A DNA stretch of 64,000 nucleotides from Puniceicoccaceae bacterium (GTDB lineage: Bacteria > Verrucomicrobiota > Verrucomicrobiia > Opitutales > JAFGAQ01). The stretch spans positions 38,667 through 102,666 of the forward strand of contig JBEGIR010000075.1 of NCBI GenBank assembly GCA_040224245.1, in the 5' to 3' direction. Below are positions 27,202 through 36,885 of this stretch, in pieces. Position numbers and translations under genes: made by a program. Under the pieces are notes generated by a model. The model saw only the letters and a list, made by a program, of their open reading frames with translations. It was not told where the DNA came from and searched no databases. Position 1 is the first letter of the stretch. The number at the start of each line of letters is the position of its first letter.

Positions 27202-29127
27202 TCAGGGATTCTCAACTTGCCAATAAACAGCGTATCGTTGGTGGTGGAGGTCGTAAAGTGGGCGAAAGACAATGCCGTCGGCAGGACCTACATTGCGCGC
27301 CACAAAGACCAAGGGGTTATCGTCAACCGGACGAAGCCAATCCGCAGGTTCGCGCGAATCACTCAAAATGACAGGAACCTGCGTTGCTGGTGCTTCGAGA
27401 TAGGCATCCTTGTCCGCAACATCATGCGGCATCGCGTCATCCCCCAAGGCTCCCGCCAACAGTACGGGTCCATGAAAAATGGAAACCATGCGTTCATCGT
27501 CCATTGAGGGTTCCAATCGAAGCGCACCCCGCAAGCGAAGCGTGATCACATCCCCGGATTTCCAGACACGATGAAGGCTGACATAACTGGATGCTGCGGA
27601 TTCGCGAAGCACTTCCGTTCCGTTCAATTCCACGACGGCAGGTTCTGTAATCCAATGGGGAATGCGCAGCAGGAGTTCAAAGGCATCCCTGCCAGGCTCC
27701 AGCACCGTCAGCTTCATGGCTTCTCCACGAAGCACATCCCCTTGCATGCGCAACACGGTTCCTCGGTCCGTCCAATTCAGTTCAGAGGGAATGTAGAGAT
27801 TCACCCAAAGGCGATTCGCTTCGGTGAAGTAGATTCCTTCATTGTAGCGCGGAGGATTTTCAATCCCGGACCCCACACAACAGTGAGTACCATCGAGATA
27901 GGTGCGAAAATGTCCTCGTAGGGGTGTGAAATAACTCATGGCACCCGAATCCGGGGAAACCGTCGCAAGCAAGTGATTGTAGAGTGCGCGCTCGTAATAG
28001 TCCGCATATTTCGCCGATGGATGCTGCTCGAACAGGGATCGGGTCAGTTTCAGCATATTGTGGGTAGTGCAGCTTTCGGCCGTCGTAGCGGGCAACGCCT
28101 TTCCACTGTCAATGCTGGGGCCGGACTCCACACCCGGCTGACCAAACCATTCATTGAACGAATTTCCTCCAATGGCAAACGAGTGATCTTGTGTGACTAT
28201 GGTCCAAAAATGCTCTGCGGCTGAAAAAAGGTCTACATCCTTTGTCCATTTGGCAACAGATGCAAAGCCGAGCACTTGCGCGATATGCGTATTCCCGTGC
28301 AAACCCGGCAGTGGATTTTCCCCATTGGCAAGGGGTTCCACCAACCACGCACGATTGAACAGACTGGCTGTCGCAAGATACCGTTCTTCCCCTGTAGCAG
28401 CATAGAGCCTGGCGAGAATATCGCTGATGGCTCCAAACTCGTTCTGGGGATTGCGACTATGATCCGTGCGCAGCATGGACTCCAGCTGTTCGTCATCCAG
28501 ATCCTCCAGCCTGCGGACAAAATGCATGGCCATCCGGTTCACGATACCGATGGCTTCTTCATTTCCAAGGTATTCATGCGCATCCAGCAGGCCTGCCATG
28601 ATCTTGTGAACGATGTAGTAGGGAACGACCACACCGCCCCCATCACCCGATTTGCCCTCGAGCAGATCGAAAGCACCCGAAGGGAAGGCAGCAAGGTAAC
28701 CATCTTCATTCAGTGCCTGCTGACACTGCCCGAGAATATGCACCATCGCATTCACCTTGTCGCGGTATGAATCGTCACCAGTGGCAACAGCCATGCGCGA
28801 TGCTGCAGAGAGATAGTGTCCGGCCATGTGACCTCGGAGAAAGCTCTGATCCCAGCCCGGATACCCTTGCTCGACTCCTTCCGGCTGCGCAAGGCCTGCG
28901 AGATCACGGTAGTGAAAGAGCAGCCGGTTGATATCCAATGCAGCCAGGTAATGCCCACGATGCAATTCCTGGCGATCCTGAATCGGACTCCCCGGCAACA
29001 ACTTGACCTCGGATGCATCGAAGGAACGCACCGCTCCGGAGCACCAGACATGCATCCCCATTCCCACTGCGATCAGTCCCATGCGCAGATTGAAAAAAGG
29101 ACGGCAATGGCCAGCTTCACGACTCAT
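27202..29127 (-). CDS. DUF1680 beta-L-arabinofuranosidase (GH127/GH146 type)
   Basis: Exported enzyme of 641 residues predicted to release beta-L-arabinofuranose from arabinan or hydroxyproline-linked arabino-oligosaccharides. An N-terminal export signal is followed by an (alpha/alpha)6 barrel and C-terminal beta-sandwiches. Zinc and catalytic residues of HypBA1 (Glu338, Cys340, Cys417, Cys418) are matched almost number for number: AESCTTHNML gives Glu351 and Cys353, and GTHCCVGSG gives Cys416 and Cys417; GNSFNEWFG supplies a Glu (326) matching Glu322. GH127 and GH146 share this domain and I cannot separate them by eye. The start at 29127 has no clear ribosome binding site; other Met codons (residues 16, 23) are possible starts nearer the hydrophobic core. 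It follows a GH43 gene by 64 bases, so the two are probably co-transcribed. Confidence 0.88.
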   Translation of the reverse strand: MSREAGHCRPFFNLRMGLIAVGMGMHVWCSGAVRSFDASEVKLLPGSPIQDRQELHRGHYLAALDINRLLFHYRDLAGLAQPEGVEQGYPGWDQSFLRGHMAGHYLSAASRMAVATGDDSYRDKVNAMVHILGQCQQALNEDGYLAAFPSGAFDLLEGKSGDGGGVVVPYYIVHKIMAGLLDAHEYLGNEEAIGIVNRMAMHFVRRLEDLDDEQLESMLRTDHSRNPQNEFGAISDILARLYAATGEERYLATASLFNRAWLVEPLANGENPLPGLHGNTHIAQVLGFASVAKWTKDVDLFSAAEHFWTIVTQDHSFAIGGNSFNEWFGQPGVESGPSIDSGKALPATTAESCTTHNMLKLTRSLFEQHPSAKYADYYERALYNHLLATVSPDSGAMSYFTPLRGHFRTYLDGTHCCVGSGIENPPRYNEGIYFTEANRLWVNLYIPSELNWTDRGTVLRMQGDVLRGEAMKLTVLEPGRDAFELLLRIPHWITEPAVVELNGTEVLRESAASSYVSLHRVWKSGDVITLRLRGALRLEPSMDDERMVSIFHGPVLLAGALGDDAMPHDVADKDAYLEAPATQVPVILSDSREPADWLRPVDDNPLVFVARNVGPADGIVFRPLYDLHHQRYAVYWQVENP

Positions 29128-29191
29128 GCTTCAATTCGTCGAAATGTGCCAAGACTGTGCATTGCGGCGACATACCCCATGTTGGAGCAAA

Positions 29192-30562
29192 TCAGCCCTG
29201 TTTCGAAAATTTCCAGAAATCAAAACGAACCTGCTTCTGCGAAACCTTCTCAAACACAAAATACAGGTCGTGCACGCCAGTGATCGGGGCAACATCGCAG
29301 GACTGCATCACCCAGTCATCCGGACTATTTCCTGCCTCCAAACTGCAGGTTCCAATCAGGGTCCCGTCCCTTGAATCCAGGCGAATTTCAATGCTTCCGC
29401 CTGACTCCGCCGCAGCTATGCTCGCGGTAAACTGGGCAGGACCTTCACCCAAATCCACACTGCGAACCCGTATGAAATCTCCATCGTCAATGTCGGTGAC
29501 GACCATGCCAACCTGCGCATCCCGTTCGGTTTCAACTCCCCCGGTCCACGCAATGGTTTCAGCCTCCACTCGTCGATAGGGATTGAGCCATGCGACAGCT
29601 TCCACAACGCCTTCCCGGGTCGGTTCGATCAACGGAATACTCCCGTCCGCATTGAATTCAAAGGGTTCCACACAAACGGATCGGTTGAATCCCCCACCCC
29701 CCGGCAGTGCCCCGTTGTGGTAGAACAGGTAGGCATTTCCCTTGTATTCGATGAGACCGGGGTGATTCGTAAACGCTCCCCCTTCTTCAATCACTTCCAT
29801 GATGACTCCGCCATACTGCCAGGGACCCGTCGCACTCGGCCCATACGAGTAGGCCAGGTGCTCGGGTACGCCACCTGCCGGATAGAGCATGTAGTATAGC
29901 TCTTCGCGTTTGTACAGCCATGGCCCCTCTTCGTAGGCCGAGGGTCGCTCCTCTGTGACTTCCTCCCGAGTGTGAAAGCCCTCCTGCGTCAATGGAACCT
30001 GCACCACTCCCAGTTCCCTGTCATAGGAAATCATGTCCTCGTTCAGCTTCACATACCACAGGTGAGGATTGCCCCAGTAGAGATACGCCTGACCATCATC
30101 ATCGATAAACACGGTGGGGTCGATATCTCCCCAATGCGCCGCAACCAGGGGTTCATCAAACGGCGGAACAAATGGCCCCGTCGGGCTGTCGGAAACCGCA
30201 ACCCCGATTGCCATGCGATTGAGTTCCGTGTGATGCGCGCAGATGTAGAAATAGAATTTTCCATTGCGTTCAATGCACTGGGCTGCCCAGGCATCTTTAC
30301 TGGCCCAGCTGAAATCATCGAGCGACAGGGGTGAGCCATGATCCGTCCAATTGACCATATCGTCCGATGAGTAGACCCGCCAGTCCTTCATCGTAAACCA
30401 GGTGGAACCGTCTTCATCGTGAGTGGTGTACAAATACACCTTGTCGTTGTAGACCATGGGAGCAGGGTCGGCCGTGAAGAGGGTCTGAATGATCGGATTG
30501 ACCGCCAGACAACTGGGTGCACAGCTGAGCAATCCCAAAAGGGTAACTATCAGTGATTTCAT
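29192..30562 (-). CDS. GH43 glycosidase with C-terminal CBM6-type domain
   Basis: Secreted family 43 enzyme of 456 residues, probable alpha-L-arabinofuranosidase or beta-xylosidase. ATG at 30562 begins the signal peptide MKSLIVTLLGLLSCAPSCLA; a longer reading to 30640 adds 26 residues with no signal character. The five-bladed propeller shows the three family acids: Asp about 32 (FTADPAPMVYNDKVYLYT), Asp about 148 (WGDIDPTVFIDDDGQAYLYWG) and Glu about 212 (SAYEEGPWLYK). Residues about 325-456 form a CBM6-like sandwich (YRRVEAETIAW, GDFIRVRSVDLGEG, SIEIRLDSRDGTLIGTC, GVHDLYFVFE). Arabinose- or xylose-containing polymers are the likely target, given the adjacent GH127-type gene. Confidence 0.92.
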   Translation of the reverse strand: MKSLIVTLLGLLSCAPSCLAVNPIIQTLFTADPAPMVYNDKVYLYTTHDEDGSTWFTMKDWRVYSSDDMVNWTDHGSPLSLDDFSWASKDAWAAQCIERNGKFYFYICAHHTELNRMAIGVAVSDSPTGPFVPPFDEPLVAAHWGDIDPTVFIDDDGQAYLYWGNPHLWYVKLNEDMISYDRELGVVQVPLTQEGFHTREEVTEERPSAYEEGPWLYKREELYYMLYPAGGVPEHLAYSYGPSATGPWQYGGVIMEVIEEGGAFTNHPGLIEYKGNAYLFYHNGALPGGGGFNRSVCVEPFEFNADGSIPLIEPTREGVVEAVAWLNPYRRVEAETIAWTGGVETERDAQVGMVVTDIDDGDFIRVRSVDLGEGPAQFTASIAAAESGGSIEIRLDSRDGTLIGTCSLEAGNSPDDWVMQSCDVAPITGVHDLYFVFEKVSQKQVRFDFWKFSKQG

Positions 30563-30699
30563 CGCGTGGAGTCGAAAGCTGCGTTCAGGAATGCGAACCC
30601 TCTCATTTCCCCAGCCTCGATCCCGCCTGTCAACCCGCAACCCTCAAGGTATCACCAATGACAGAGAATGCCTATATCCATCCAAAGTTCTCCCGAAAC

Positions 30700-32910
30700 T
30701 CAGAGAGTACTTGCAGGCTTGCCTTGCGTCGCAAATTCCACAACTACCCCCTTGCGCATAACAGCATGCACTTCCTCTGGATTCTCAACCGGCAAACTGC
30801 ACTGTCTGCCATGACAGACGAATACCTGCGCATGCTCCGATGCCAGTGTTTGCGCAAAGGGTTCCACCCCTCCATCGGTGCCAAATACCACCTTGCCAGG
30901 TAGGTACACACGATGCACAGCCCGTAACAACTCACGGTGTTTCACTCCTCCAGGCTCTCCCGAAATGACAACACGCGTCATCGGAGACTGCTGCCACAAC
31001 CGGGCTTTGAGCAAATAGGGGAGATCATCTGGACGCTCCTGCAATGCAACCTGATAGTGGTTCAGGCTTTGCGACACCACCGCTTGATAGTCCTCGTTTT
31101 CCGTTATGGCAGCGAGCTTCAACAGTGCGAGAACTGCCACCGAGTTTCCCGCAGGTTCGGGACCATCGTGTTCATCCTTGAGTTCGAGAATTTGTGATCC
31201 ATCAGATTGCGTCTGCCAAAATCCTCCCGACTTCTGATCATAAAACCGCGCGATCATTGCCTGTCCCAGTTCCTCTGCAAACTGCAGGTATTCCGGGTCG
31301 AGCATCGTCTCATAAGCATCGAGCACACCATCGAGTAAGTAGGCATACGAATTGAGCCACTGAAAAGAATCAACGTGCCCTTTTCGCCAGCGCAGGTTCA
31401 ATCGCCTCTCTTCGGGTTCCCAGAGTTCCTTGCGGAGAAATGCGATGGCATCCCGCGCGACCGCTGCGAAGGTGTCATCCTCCGAAACACTCGCATACTT
31501 GGCAACCGCGCCAATCATCAATCCGTTCCACGCCGTCAGGACTTTGTCATCCAGTCGGGGTCGTGTGCGCTGTTCTCTCACACGGTAAAGCTGGTCAAGA
31601 ATGTCTCGCAAGCTCTCAAAATCCCCATGAGACAGGGAGTCCTGATGCCGACGCAGTATCAGCTCGCCCGTCGACACCCCCGTATGCGGATTCACAAAAT
31701 TTCCCTCAGGTGAAATTTCAAAGTACTGCTTCAGAATCTCCATTGCTTCAACTGACAGCGTTTGCTGCAATTCCGCTTCCGTCCAGAGATAGAATCGCCC
31801 CTCTTCTCCTTCGCTCTCTGCATCCTCCGCACTGTAAAAGGCCCCCGTTTCGCTCAACAGGTGTTTCATCGCATATTCGGCAATGCGCCGGGCCACTCCC
31901 AAATACCGTGTTTCACCTGTGACGGTGTAAAGATCCACATACCACTCCAATAATTGAGCATTGTCGTAGAGCATTTTCTCAAAGTGGGGAATGGACCACG
32001 CCGCATCCACCGCATACCGGGAAAACCCTCCGCCCACTTGATCAAATAGACCTCCACCTGCCATTTGATCCGCAGTCAACTCCAGGCGCTCCATCCAGGA
32101 TTCATCTCCTTCGACGACCGCATACTGCAGGAGAAATGACAAGATGGATGGCATGGGGAACTTGGGAGCTGGGCCAAAACCACCAAATTCCTCATCATAC
32201 TGCACTTGAAATGCATGCACCGCTTTCACAATCGACTGCATGGGGTCACCATCCGCAAATCCACGTTCGCGCTCAGTAAACTCACGCAATCGTGCAGCCA
32301 TCTCGTCGGCGTTTTGCTCCAGTCGCGACTGATCCCGTTCCCACAGGTTTGCCAGTCGCTTCAACAGGTCTGCAAAGCCCACTTGCCCCGACTCACCCTC
32401 AGGTGGAAGGTAAGTTACACCGAAGAATGGCTTCAGCTCGGGCGTCAGAAAAACGTTGAGCGGCCAACCAGTCGATCCTGAGAAGGATTGCATGAACATC
32501 ATATAGATCCGGTCAATGTCCGGCCTCTCCTCCCGATCAACCTTAATGGATACAAAACTCTCGTTCAGAAGTGCCGCAATCGCGGGATTCGAAAAGGATT
32601 CCCGCTCCATCACATGGCACCAGTGGCAAGTCGAATAGCCGATGCTGACCAGGATGGGCTTTCCCTCATCCCGAGCTTTTTGAAATGCTGCTTCCCCCCA
32701 GGGATACCACTCCACCGGATTGAATTGGTGTTGCAGCAAATAGAGAGAATGCGATCCAGCCAGGTGATTTGCCCGAGGGGCATTGGGGGATGCCTCCATA
32801 CTTGCAGTCACACCGAGCAGACACAGCATCAGGCTCCAGAATGTCTGAAGCATGAATGCAGTTGGAACGTTACAGGGGTTTTGCATCATGGCAGTGGGGA
32901 TTGAAGTCAT
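30700..32910 (-). CDS. Thioredoxin-domain DUF255 protein (YyaL/SSP411 family), exported
   Basis: 736-residue protein with an N-terminal DUF255 thioredoxin-like domain (about 45-200) and a long (alpha/alpha) toroid resembling N-acylglucosamine 2-epimerase/cellobiose epimerase folds. Motifs are intact: [12 protein letters not shown], the redox pair Cys95/Cys98 in [31 protein letters not shown] and [23 protein letters not shown]. Function is not settled for the family. There is a signal-like hydrophobic run ([21 protein letters not shown]); starts at 32910, 32889 and 32853 are all possible and none has a clear ribosome binding site, so I give the longest. It is the intact relative of the CxxC-less protein at 11946-13841. 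Confidence 0.9.
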   Translation of the reverse strand: MTSIPTAMMQNPCNVPTAFMLQTFWSLMLCLLGVTASMEASPNAPRANHLAGSHSLYLLQHQFNPVEWYPWGEAAFQKARDEGKPILVSIGYSTCHWCHVMERESFSNPAIAALLNESFVSIKVDREERPDIDRIYMMFMQSFSGSTGWPLNVFLTPELKPFFGVTYLPPEGESGQVGFADLLKRLANLWERDQSRLEQNADEMAARLREFTERERGFADGDPMQSIVKAVHAFQVQYDEEFGGFGPAPKFPMPSILSFLLQYAVVEGDESWMERLELTADQMAGGGLFDQVGGGFSRYAVDAAWSIPHFEKMLYDNAQLLEWYVDLYTVTGETRYLGVARRIAEYAMKHLLSETGAFYSAEDAESEGEEGRFYLWTEAELQQTLSVEAMEILKQYFEISPEGNFVNPHTGVSTGELILRRHQDSLSHGDFESLRDILDQLYRVREQRTRPRLDDKVLTAWNGLMIGAVAKYASVSEDDTFAAVARDAIAFLRKELWEPEERRLNLRWRKGHVDSFQWLNSYAYLLDGVLDAYETMLDPEYLQFAEELGQAMIARFYDQKSGGFWQTQSDGSQILELKDEHDGPEPAGNSVAVLALLKLAAITENEDYQAVVSQSLNHYQVALQERPDDLPYLLKARLWQQSPMTRVVISGEPGGVKHRELLRAVHRVYLPGKVVFGTDGGVEPFAQTLASEHAQVFVCHGRQCSLPVENPEEVHAVMRKGVVVEFATQGKPASTL

Positions 32911-33279
32911 CTCTCGCGGATACAGTCCAGGTTTTCAATACCATGCGCACCCTGTATGGTAATGGTATACCAGACCTGCTGGAGGTCAGCTATTTGCCCA
33001 TAAACGTAAAAAGTGCTTCGGCTGGTTCGATCCCCCAACCCTATCCATCTCAAGATGTCTCAGAATTTCCGACTGGAAACCACGCTAAACCGATACCGCA
33101 CATCCAATGCCATAGCTATTTCTATATCTTTTGAACTACCTACCCCATACCCTCTTGCCTTCGATCCCGCTCAACATTAGCAACAATTTCAGATCTGAAA
33201 CCGCTGAAACCGAACCCTGACGGTAACAGCGGATTCATCTCTCGACCCGTCTGCACCTGCATCGACCCACGAACACCCC
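32911..33279. other. Divergent intergenic region between YyaL-type and FG-GAP genes
   Basis: About 370 bases between two divergent genes, presumably carrying promoters for both. No RNA gene, palindrome or confident -35/-10 pair recognised. Confidence 0.55.
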
Positions 33280-36200
33280 ATGCTCATGCGGTACTCCCAT
33301 ATCCTGAAATCCCTGCTGACCGTGCCCGCTGTATCCATTTTGGGATGGGCAGGTTCCATCGAAAGCCAACCCTTTGCTTCTGCTTCTGGCGGAAGCGGAA
33401 ATACGTTGTTTCAGCGCCTCACTCCGGAGGAAACAGGACTCATCGTCAATAACGCCTATGACGATCCCACAATGTGGTCCAAACGCTACCGGGAGTTCAT
33501 GGGAGGGGCCATGGGTTCAGGAGTTGCGGCCGGTGACTTCGACGGAGACGGTTTGGTCGATCTCTATGTCAGTACCAAAACCCGTCCGGGCAGACTCTTT
33601 CGCAATCTCGGAAACTGGAAATTTAAAGATGTCACCGATAAGGCAGGTCTCAGCGGTGCAGGTTCTGTCGTGGGATGGCTGCAACAAACCCTGGGCGGCT
33701 CCAAAAATGCCATTTGGGGACAAGGTGCGGTTTTTGCCGATGTCAACAACGACGGTTGGCTTGACCTCTACATCTGCCGCAATGATGCCCCCAATTTGCT
33801 CTACATCAATCAGGGTGACGGAACATTCAAGGAAGAAGGTGCCAAGCGCGGTCTCGATCTCTCTGATGGCAGCGTCATCGGAGCGTTTGCCGACTACGAC
33901 CGCGATGGCTGGCTCGATGTCTTCATCCTCACCAACCAGATGGACGGCACCGAACCGTCCGGTCGCAGGGATTTCCTCTATCGCAATACCGGTGATGGCT
34001 ATTTTGTGAACGTCACTGAATCAGCCGGTATCGCAGGCGAAACGTTTGGGCATTCCGCCACCTGGATCGATGCCGATGGTGACCTGTATCCCGATCTTTA
34101 CATCGCCAATGACTTTCTAGGTCCCGACCATTTTTACCTCAACAACAGGGATGGAACGTTTTCCAACGTCATCCATCAAATCGTGTCGAACATTCCCTAC
34201 TCCTCCATGGGTGCCGACCTGGGAGACATCAACAACGACGGTTTCCCCGACCTGCTTGTTGCTGATATGGCAACCACTACCCGGGAAAAAGACCGCCGGG
34301 GCTTGGCGGCCTCACGCAGTGATATTCTCCGGGCGAGCGCACTGGAGGACGCGCCACCTCAGTACATGCGTAGCGCACTGCTGCTGAACACCGGAACCGG
34401 TACTTTTGGGGAAGCAGCCTGCTGGGCTGGTGTAGAGGCCACCGACTGGACCTGGTCCATTCGCTTTGAGGATTTTGACAATGACGGATGGACCGATCTG
34501 CACGTCACCAACGGCATGGTCCGCGAAGCCAACAACAGTGACATCTTCGCACGAATGATGCGCGCCATGACCGACCAGCAACGCATCAATGTAATGAAGC
34601 AGTCCCCCCGGCTTGACGAATCGAATCTCGCCTACCGCAACCGCTCTGGTCATGGGTTTGAACCCGTTACCGAAGCATGGGGACTTGAGGATATCGATGT
34701 GAGTTTCGGAGCCGCCACTGCCGATTTTGACAACGACGGGGATCTCGATCTGGTTTACCTCAACTACGACGGAGGTCTGAGCATTTTCCGCAATGATGTT
34801 TCCGGGCAACACCGCATTCAGGTGCGTTTGCAGGGATCAACATCCAATACCTTCGGTGTAGGCGCCACGGTTCTGCTCGAAACCGATGCGGGCCTTCAGA
34901 TGAAACCCATGGTCATTTCCCGCGGTTACGCCTCAGGCAGCGAAATGGTCGCTCATTTTGGTCTTGGCCAGGAGACACAGGTGCATCGCCTGGTCGTGCA
35001 ATGGCCTTCAGGAATCCGTCAGGTGGTCGAAAACATCGAAGTCGACCGCGCTTACCTCATTCACGAGTCTGCCGATCATACGCACGAGCAAACACCTGTC
35101 TTGAACCCACTGTTCCAGTCGGTTGCGAAGGAACGCGGCAGTGCCATAGCCGACGCCTCCGAACTCGCGATTCCCGATCGTGAGCAGGAGTTTATTCCCT
35201 TTCGCACGGACCGCGCAGGTCCCGGAATCGCTGCGGGGGACCTCAATGGTGATGGCCAGCCGGATCTGGTGCTCGGCGCAACCACGGGTTCTCCCCGACA
35301 GGTGCTGTGGTCGAAGGGAGAACGCTTTGAGACACAAGCCATTTCCAGTGTGCAGGACAACCCCGTTGAAGACGGGCCGCCACTGCTCATCGACTTTCAT
35401 GGAACGGGTCACTTCGATCTCATCGTCACCAAAGCCAGTGCCAATCAGGCCAAGTGGCCCGAGGGTTTTCGGCCCGAGCTTCATCTCAACAACGGAAAGG
35501 GGCAATTTACCCACGCAACAGATGCCTTCCCCGATGTCGCCGTCAACACAGGTGCAGCCTGTCTGGCGGATGTGGACGGCGACGGATTGCTCGACCTTTT
35601 CCTCGGGGGTCGCTCCATTCCCGGGTATTACCCGCAGTCGCCCCAAAGTTTTCTGCTGCTGCGGGAGGGGTCCCAATTTCGCGATGCCAGTACCGCACTG
35701 CCCAATGATGGGAAAATCGGACTCGTGAAGGGGGCAGTCTTCCGCGATGTGGATCAGGATGGTCATCCGGATCTGGTGGTTGCGCTCGAGTGGGATGTCG
35801 TTCGGTTTTTCCACAATCAGGGGGATGGCACCTTCAAGGATCAGACCGAAGCCTTTGGTTTCGACAGTGGGGGCCGTGGATGGTGGAACGGTATTGCCGC
35901 AGCCGATTTTAATGGCGACGGTCGCCTCGATTTTGCGGTTGGCAATCTCGGAACCAATACGCCCTATCGAAGCACAGCGGAGCAACCCTACACTTTGTTT
36001 TACGGACACTTCTCAACCAGTGGCACCCGCCACATCCTCGAAGGGGTTCCAGACGGTGGGACTCTCTATCCCGCCCGAGCCAGGGTCGACATCGGTCTGC
36101 ACTTGCCGGAAGTGCTTCGCAAATACCCGCGAAACGACGACTATGCGCGCGCCTCGCTGGAGGATATCTTTGGGAAAGAGCGTCTCGCAGCAGCAAAGCG

Positions 36201-36864
36201 TTACGAGGTCGATCAATTCCAATCCGGCGTTTTTCTCAGTCAAGAAGACGGCACCTACCAGTTTTCACCACTCCCGTCCAATGCGCAGATCGGACCGATC
36301 CTGGGTTGGGCGGTTTGCGATGTGGATGGGGATGGGCACACCGACCTTATCGCTACGCAAAACACTGATGTCGCCATTCCCCACTTTGACGGCGGATTTG
36401 GACTCGTTCTCCTGGGCCGGGGTAACGGTACTTTCGAACCCATGCACCCCACCCGCTCCGGCATCGTGCTTCACGGTAACGGACGCGCTATCCTTGACCT
36501 GCCAAACCCGGCCAACGGCGCACCCGATCTGTTTGTGACTCGCCATGGCGGAATTTCTGAGCATTTCGCAAACCAATCCGACAGTGCACGTTGGCTGCGC
36601 ATCCAGTGCGTCGGACCCGCGTCCAATCCGACCGCGACAGGTGCACGCTTGGTGGGAACGGGATCGGATGACAGCCGTTACTACCACGAGATTGGCAGCG
36701 GTGGCGGCTGGTTCACCCAGTCCACCCTTCCGGTGGCCATCGGTATTGACCCCAAGCTGCAATGGATGGATCTCGAAGTGCTCTGGCCTGATGGTGCCGT
36801 CAGTCAACAACGGATCGATCCAGCCAACGGCACAGCAGTCGTGGCCCACCCATCGCTTCCATGA
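33280..36864 (+). CDS. Giant secreted FG-GAP/ASPIC-UnbV (CRTAC1-like) protein
   Basis: First gene of a four-gene plus-strand group; 1,194 residues (ATG at 33280, with a second ATG two codons later). Signal peptide (SHILKSLLTVPAVSILGWAGS), then the signature YDDPTMWSKRYREFMGGA shared with the proteins at 13861 and 40636, a first FG-GAP propeller with calcium loops (DFDGDGLVDLYV, DVNNDGWLDLYI, DYDRDGWLDVFI), an ASPIC/UnbV domain (about 505-590: VHRLVVQWPSGIRQV), a second propeller (about 640-1080) with an inserted conserved segment (LPEVLRKYPRNDDYARASLEDIFGKE), and a C-terminal UnbV-like tail (WMDLEVLWPDGAV). Exported, probably surface-exposed; ligand unknown. 21 bases separate it from the next gene. 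Confidence 0.87.
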   Translation: MLMRYSHILKSLLTVPAVSILGWAGSIESQPFASASGGSGNTLFQRLTPEETGLIVNNAYDDPTMWSKRYREFMGGAMGSGVAAGDFDGDGLVDLYVSTKTRPGRLFRNLGNWKFKDVTDKAGLSGAGSVVGWLQQTLGGSKNAIWGQGAVFADVNNDGWLDLYICRNDAPNLLYINQGDGTFKEEGAKRGLDLSDGSVIGAFADYDRDGWLDVFILTNQMDGTEPSGRRDFLYRNTGDGYFVNVTESAGIAGETFGHSATWIDADGDLYPDLYIANDFLGPDHFYLNNRDGTFSNVIHQIVSNIPYSSMGADLGDINNDGFPDLLVADMATTTREKDRRGLAASRSDILRASALEDAPPQYMRSALLLNTGTGTFGEAACWAGVEATDWTWSIRFEDFDNDGWTDLHVTNGMVREANNSDIFARMMRAMTDQQRINVMKQSPRLDESNLAYRNRSGHGFEPVTEAWGLEDIDVSFGAATADFDNDGDLDLVYLNYDGGLSIFRNDVSGQHRIQVRLQGSTSNTFGVGATVLLETDAGLQMKPMVISRGYASGSEMVAHFGLGQETQVHRLVVQWPSGIRQVVENIEVDRAYLIHESADHTHEQTPVLNPLFQSVAKERGSAIADASELAIPDREQEFIPFRTDRAGPGIAAGDLNGDGQPDLVLGATTGSPRQVLWSKGERFETQAISSVQDNPVEDGPPLLIDFHGTGHFDLIVTKASANQAKWPEGFRPELHLNNGKGQFTHATDAFPDVAVNTGAACLADVDGDGLLDLFLGGRSIPGYYPQSPQSFLLLREGSQFRDASTALPNDGKIGLVKGAVFRDVDQDGHPDLVVALEWDVVRFFHNQGDGTFKDQTEAFGFDSGGRGWWNGIAAADFNGDGRLDFAVGNLGTNTPYRSTAEQPYTLFYGHFSTSGTRHILEGVPDGGTLYPARARVDIGLHLPEVLRKYPRNDDYARASLEDIFGKERLAAAKRYEVDQFQSGVFLSQEDGTYQFSPLPSNAQIGPILGWAVCDVDGDGHTDLIATQNTDVAIPHFDGGFGLVLLGRGNGTFEPMHPTRSGIVLHGNGRAILDLPNPANGAPDLFVTRHGGISEHFANQSDSARWLRIQCVGPASNPTATGARLVGTGSDDSRYYHEIGSGGGWFTQSTLPVAIGIDPKLQWMDLEVLWPDGAVSQQRIDPANGTAVVAHPSLP

Positions 36865-36885
36865 TTCAGCTATTCCCAGGTTCCC

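Noticed and set aside
27196..27209. Terminator at the end of the GH127-type gene
   Set aside because: Only a five-base stem overlapping the stop codon, with a weak T-stretch; too little to call.
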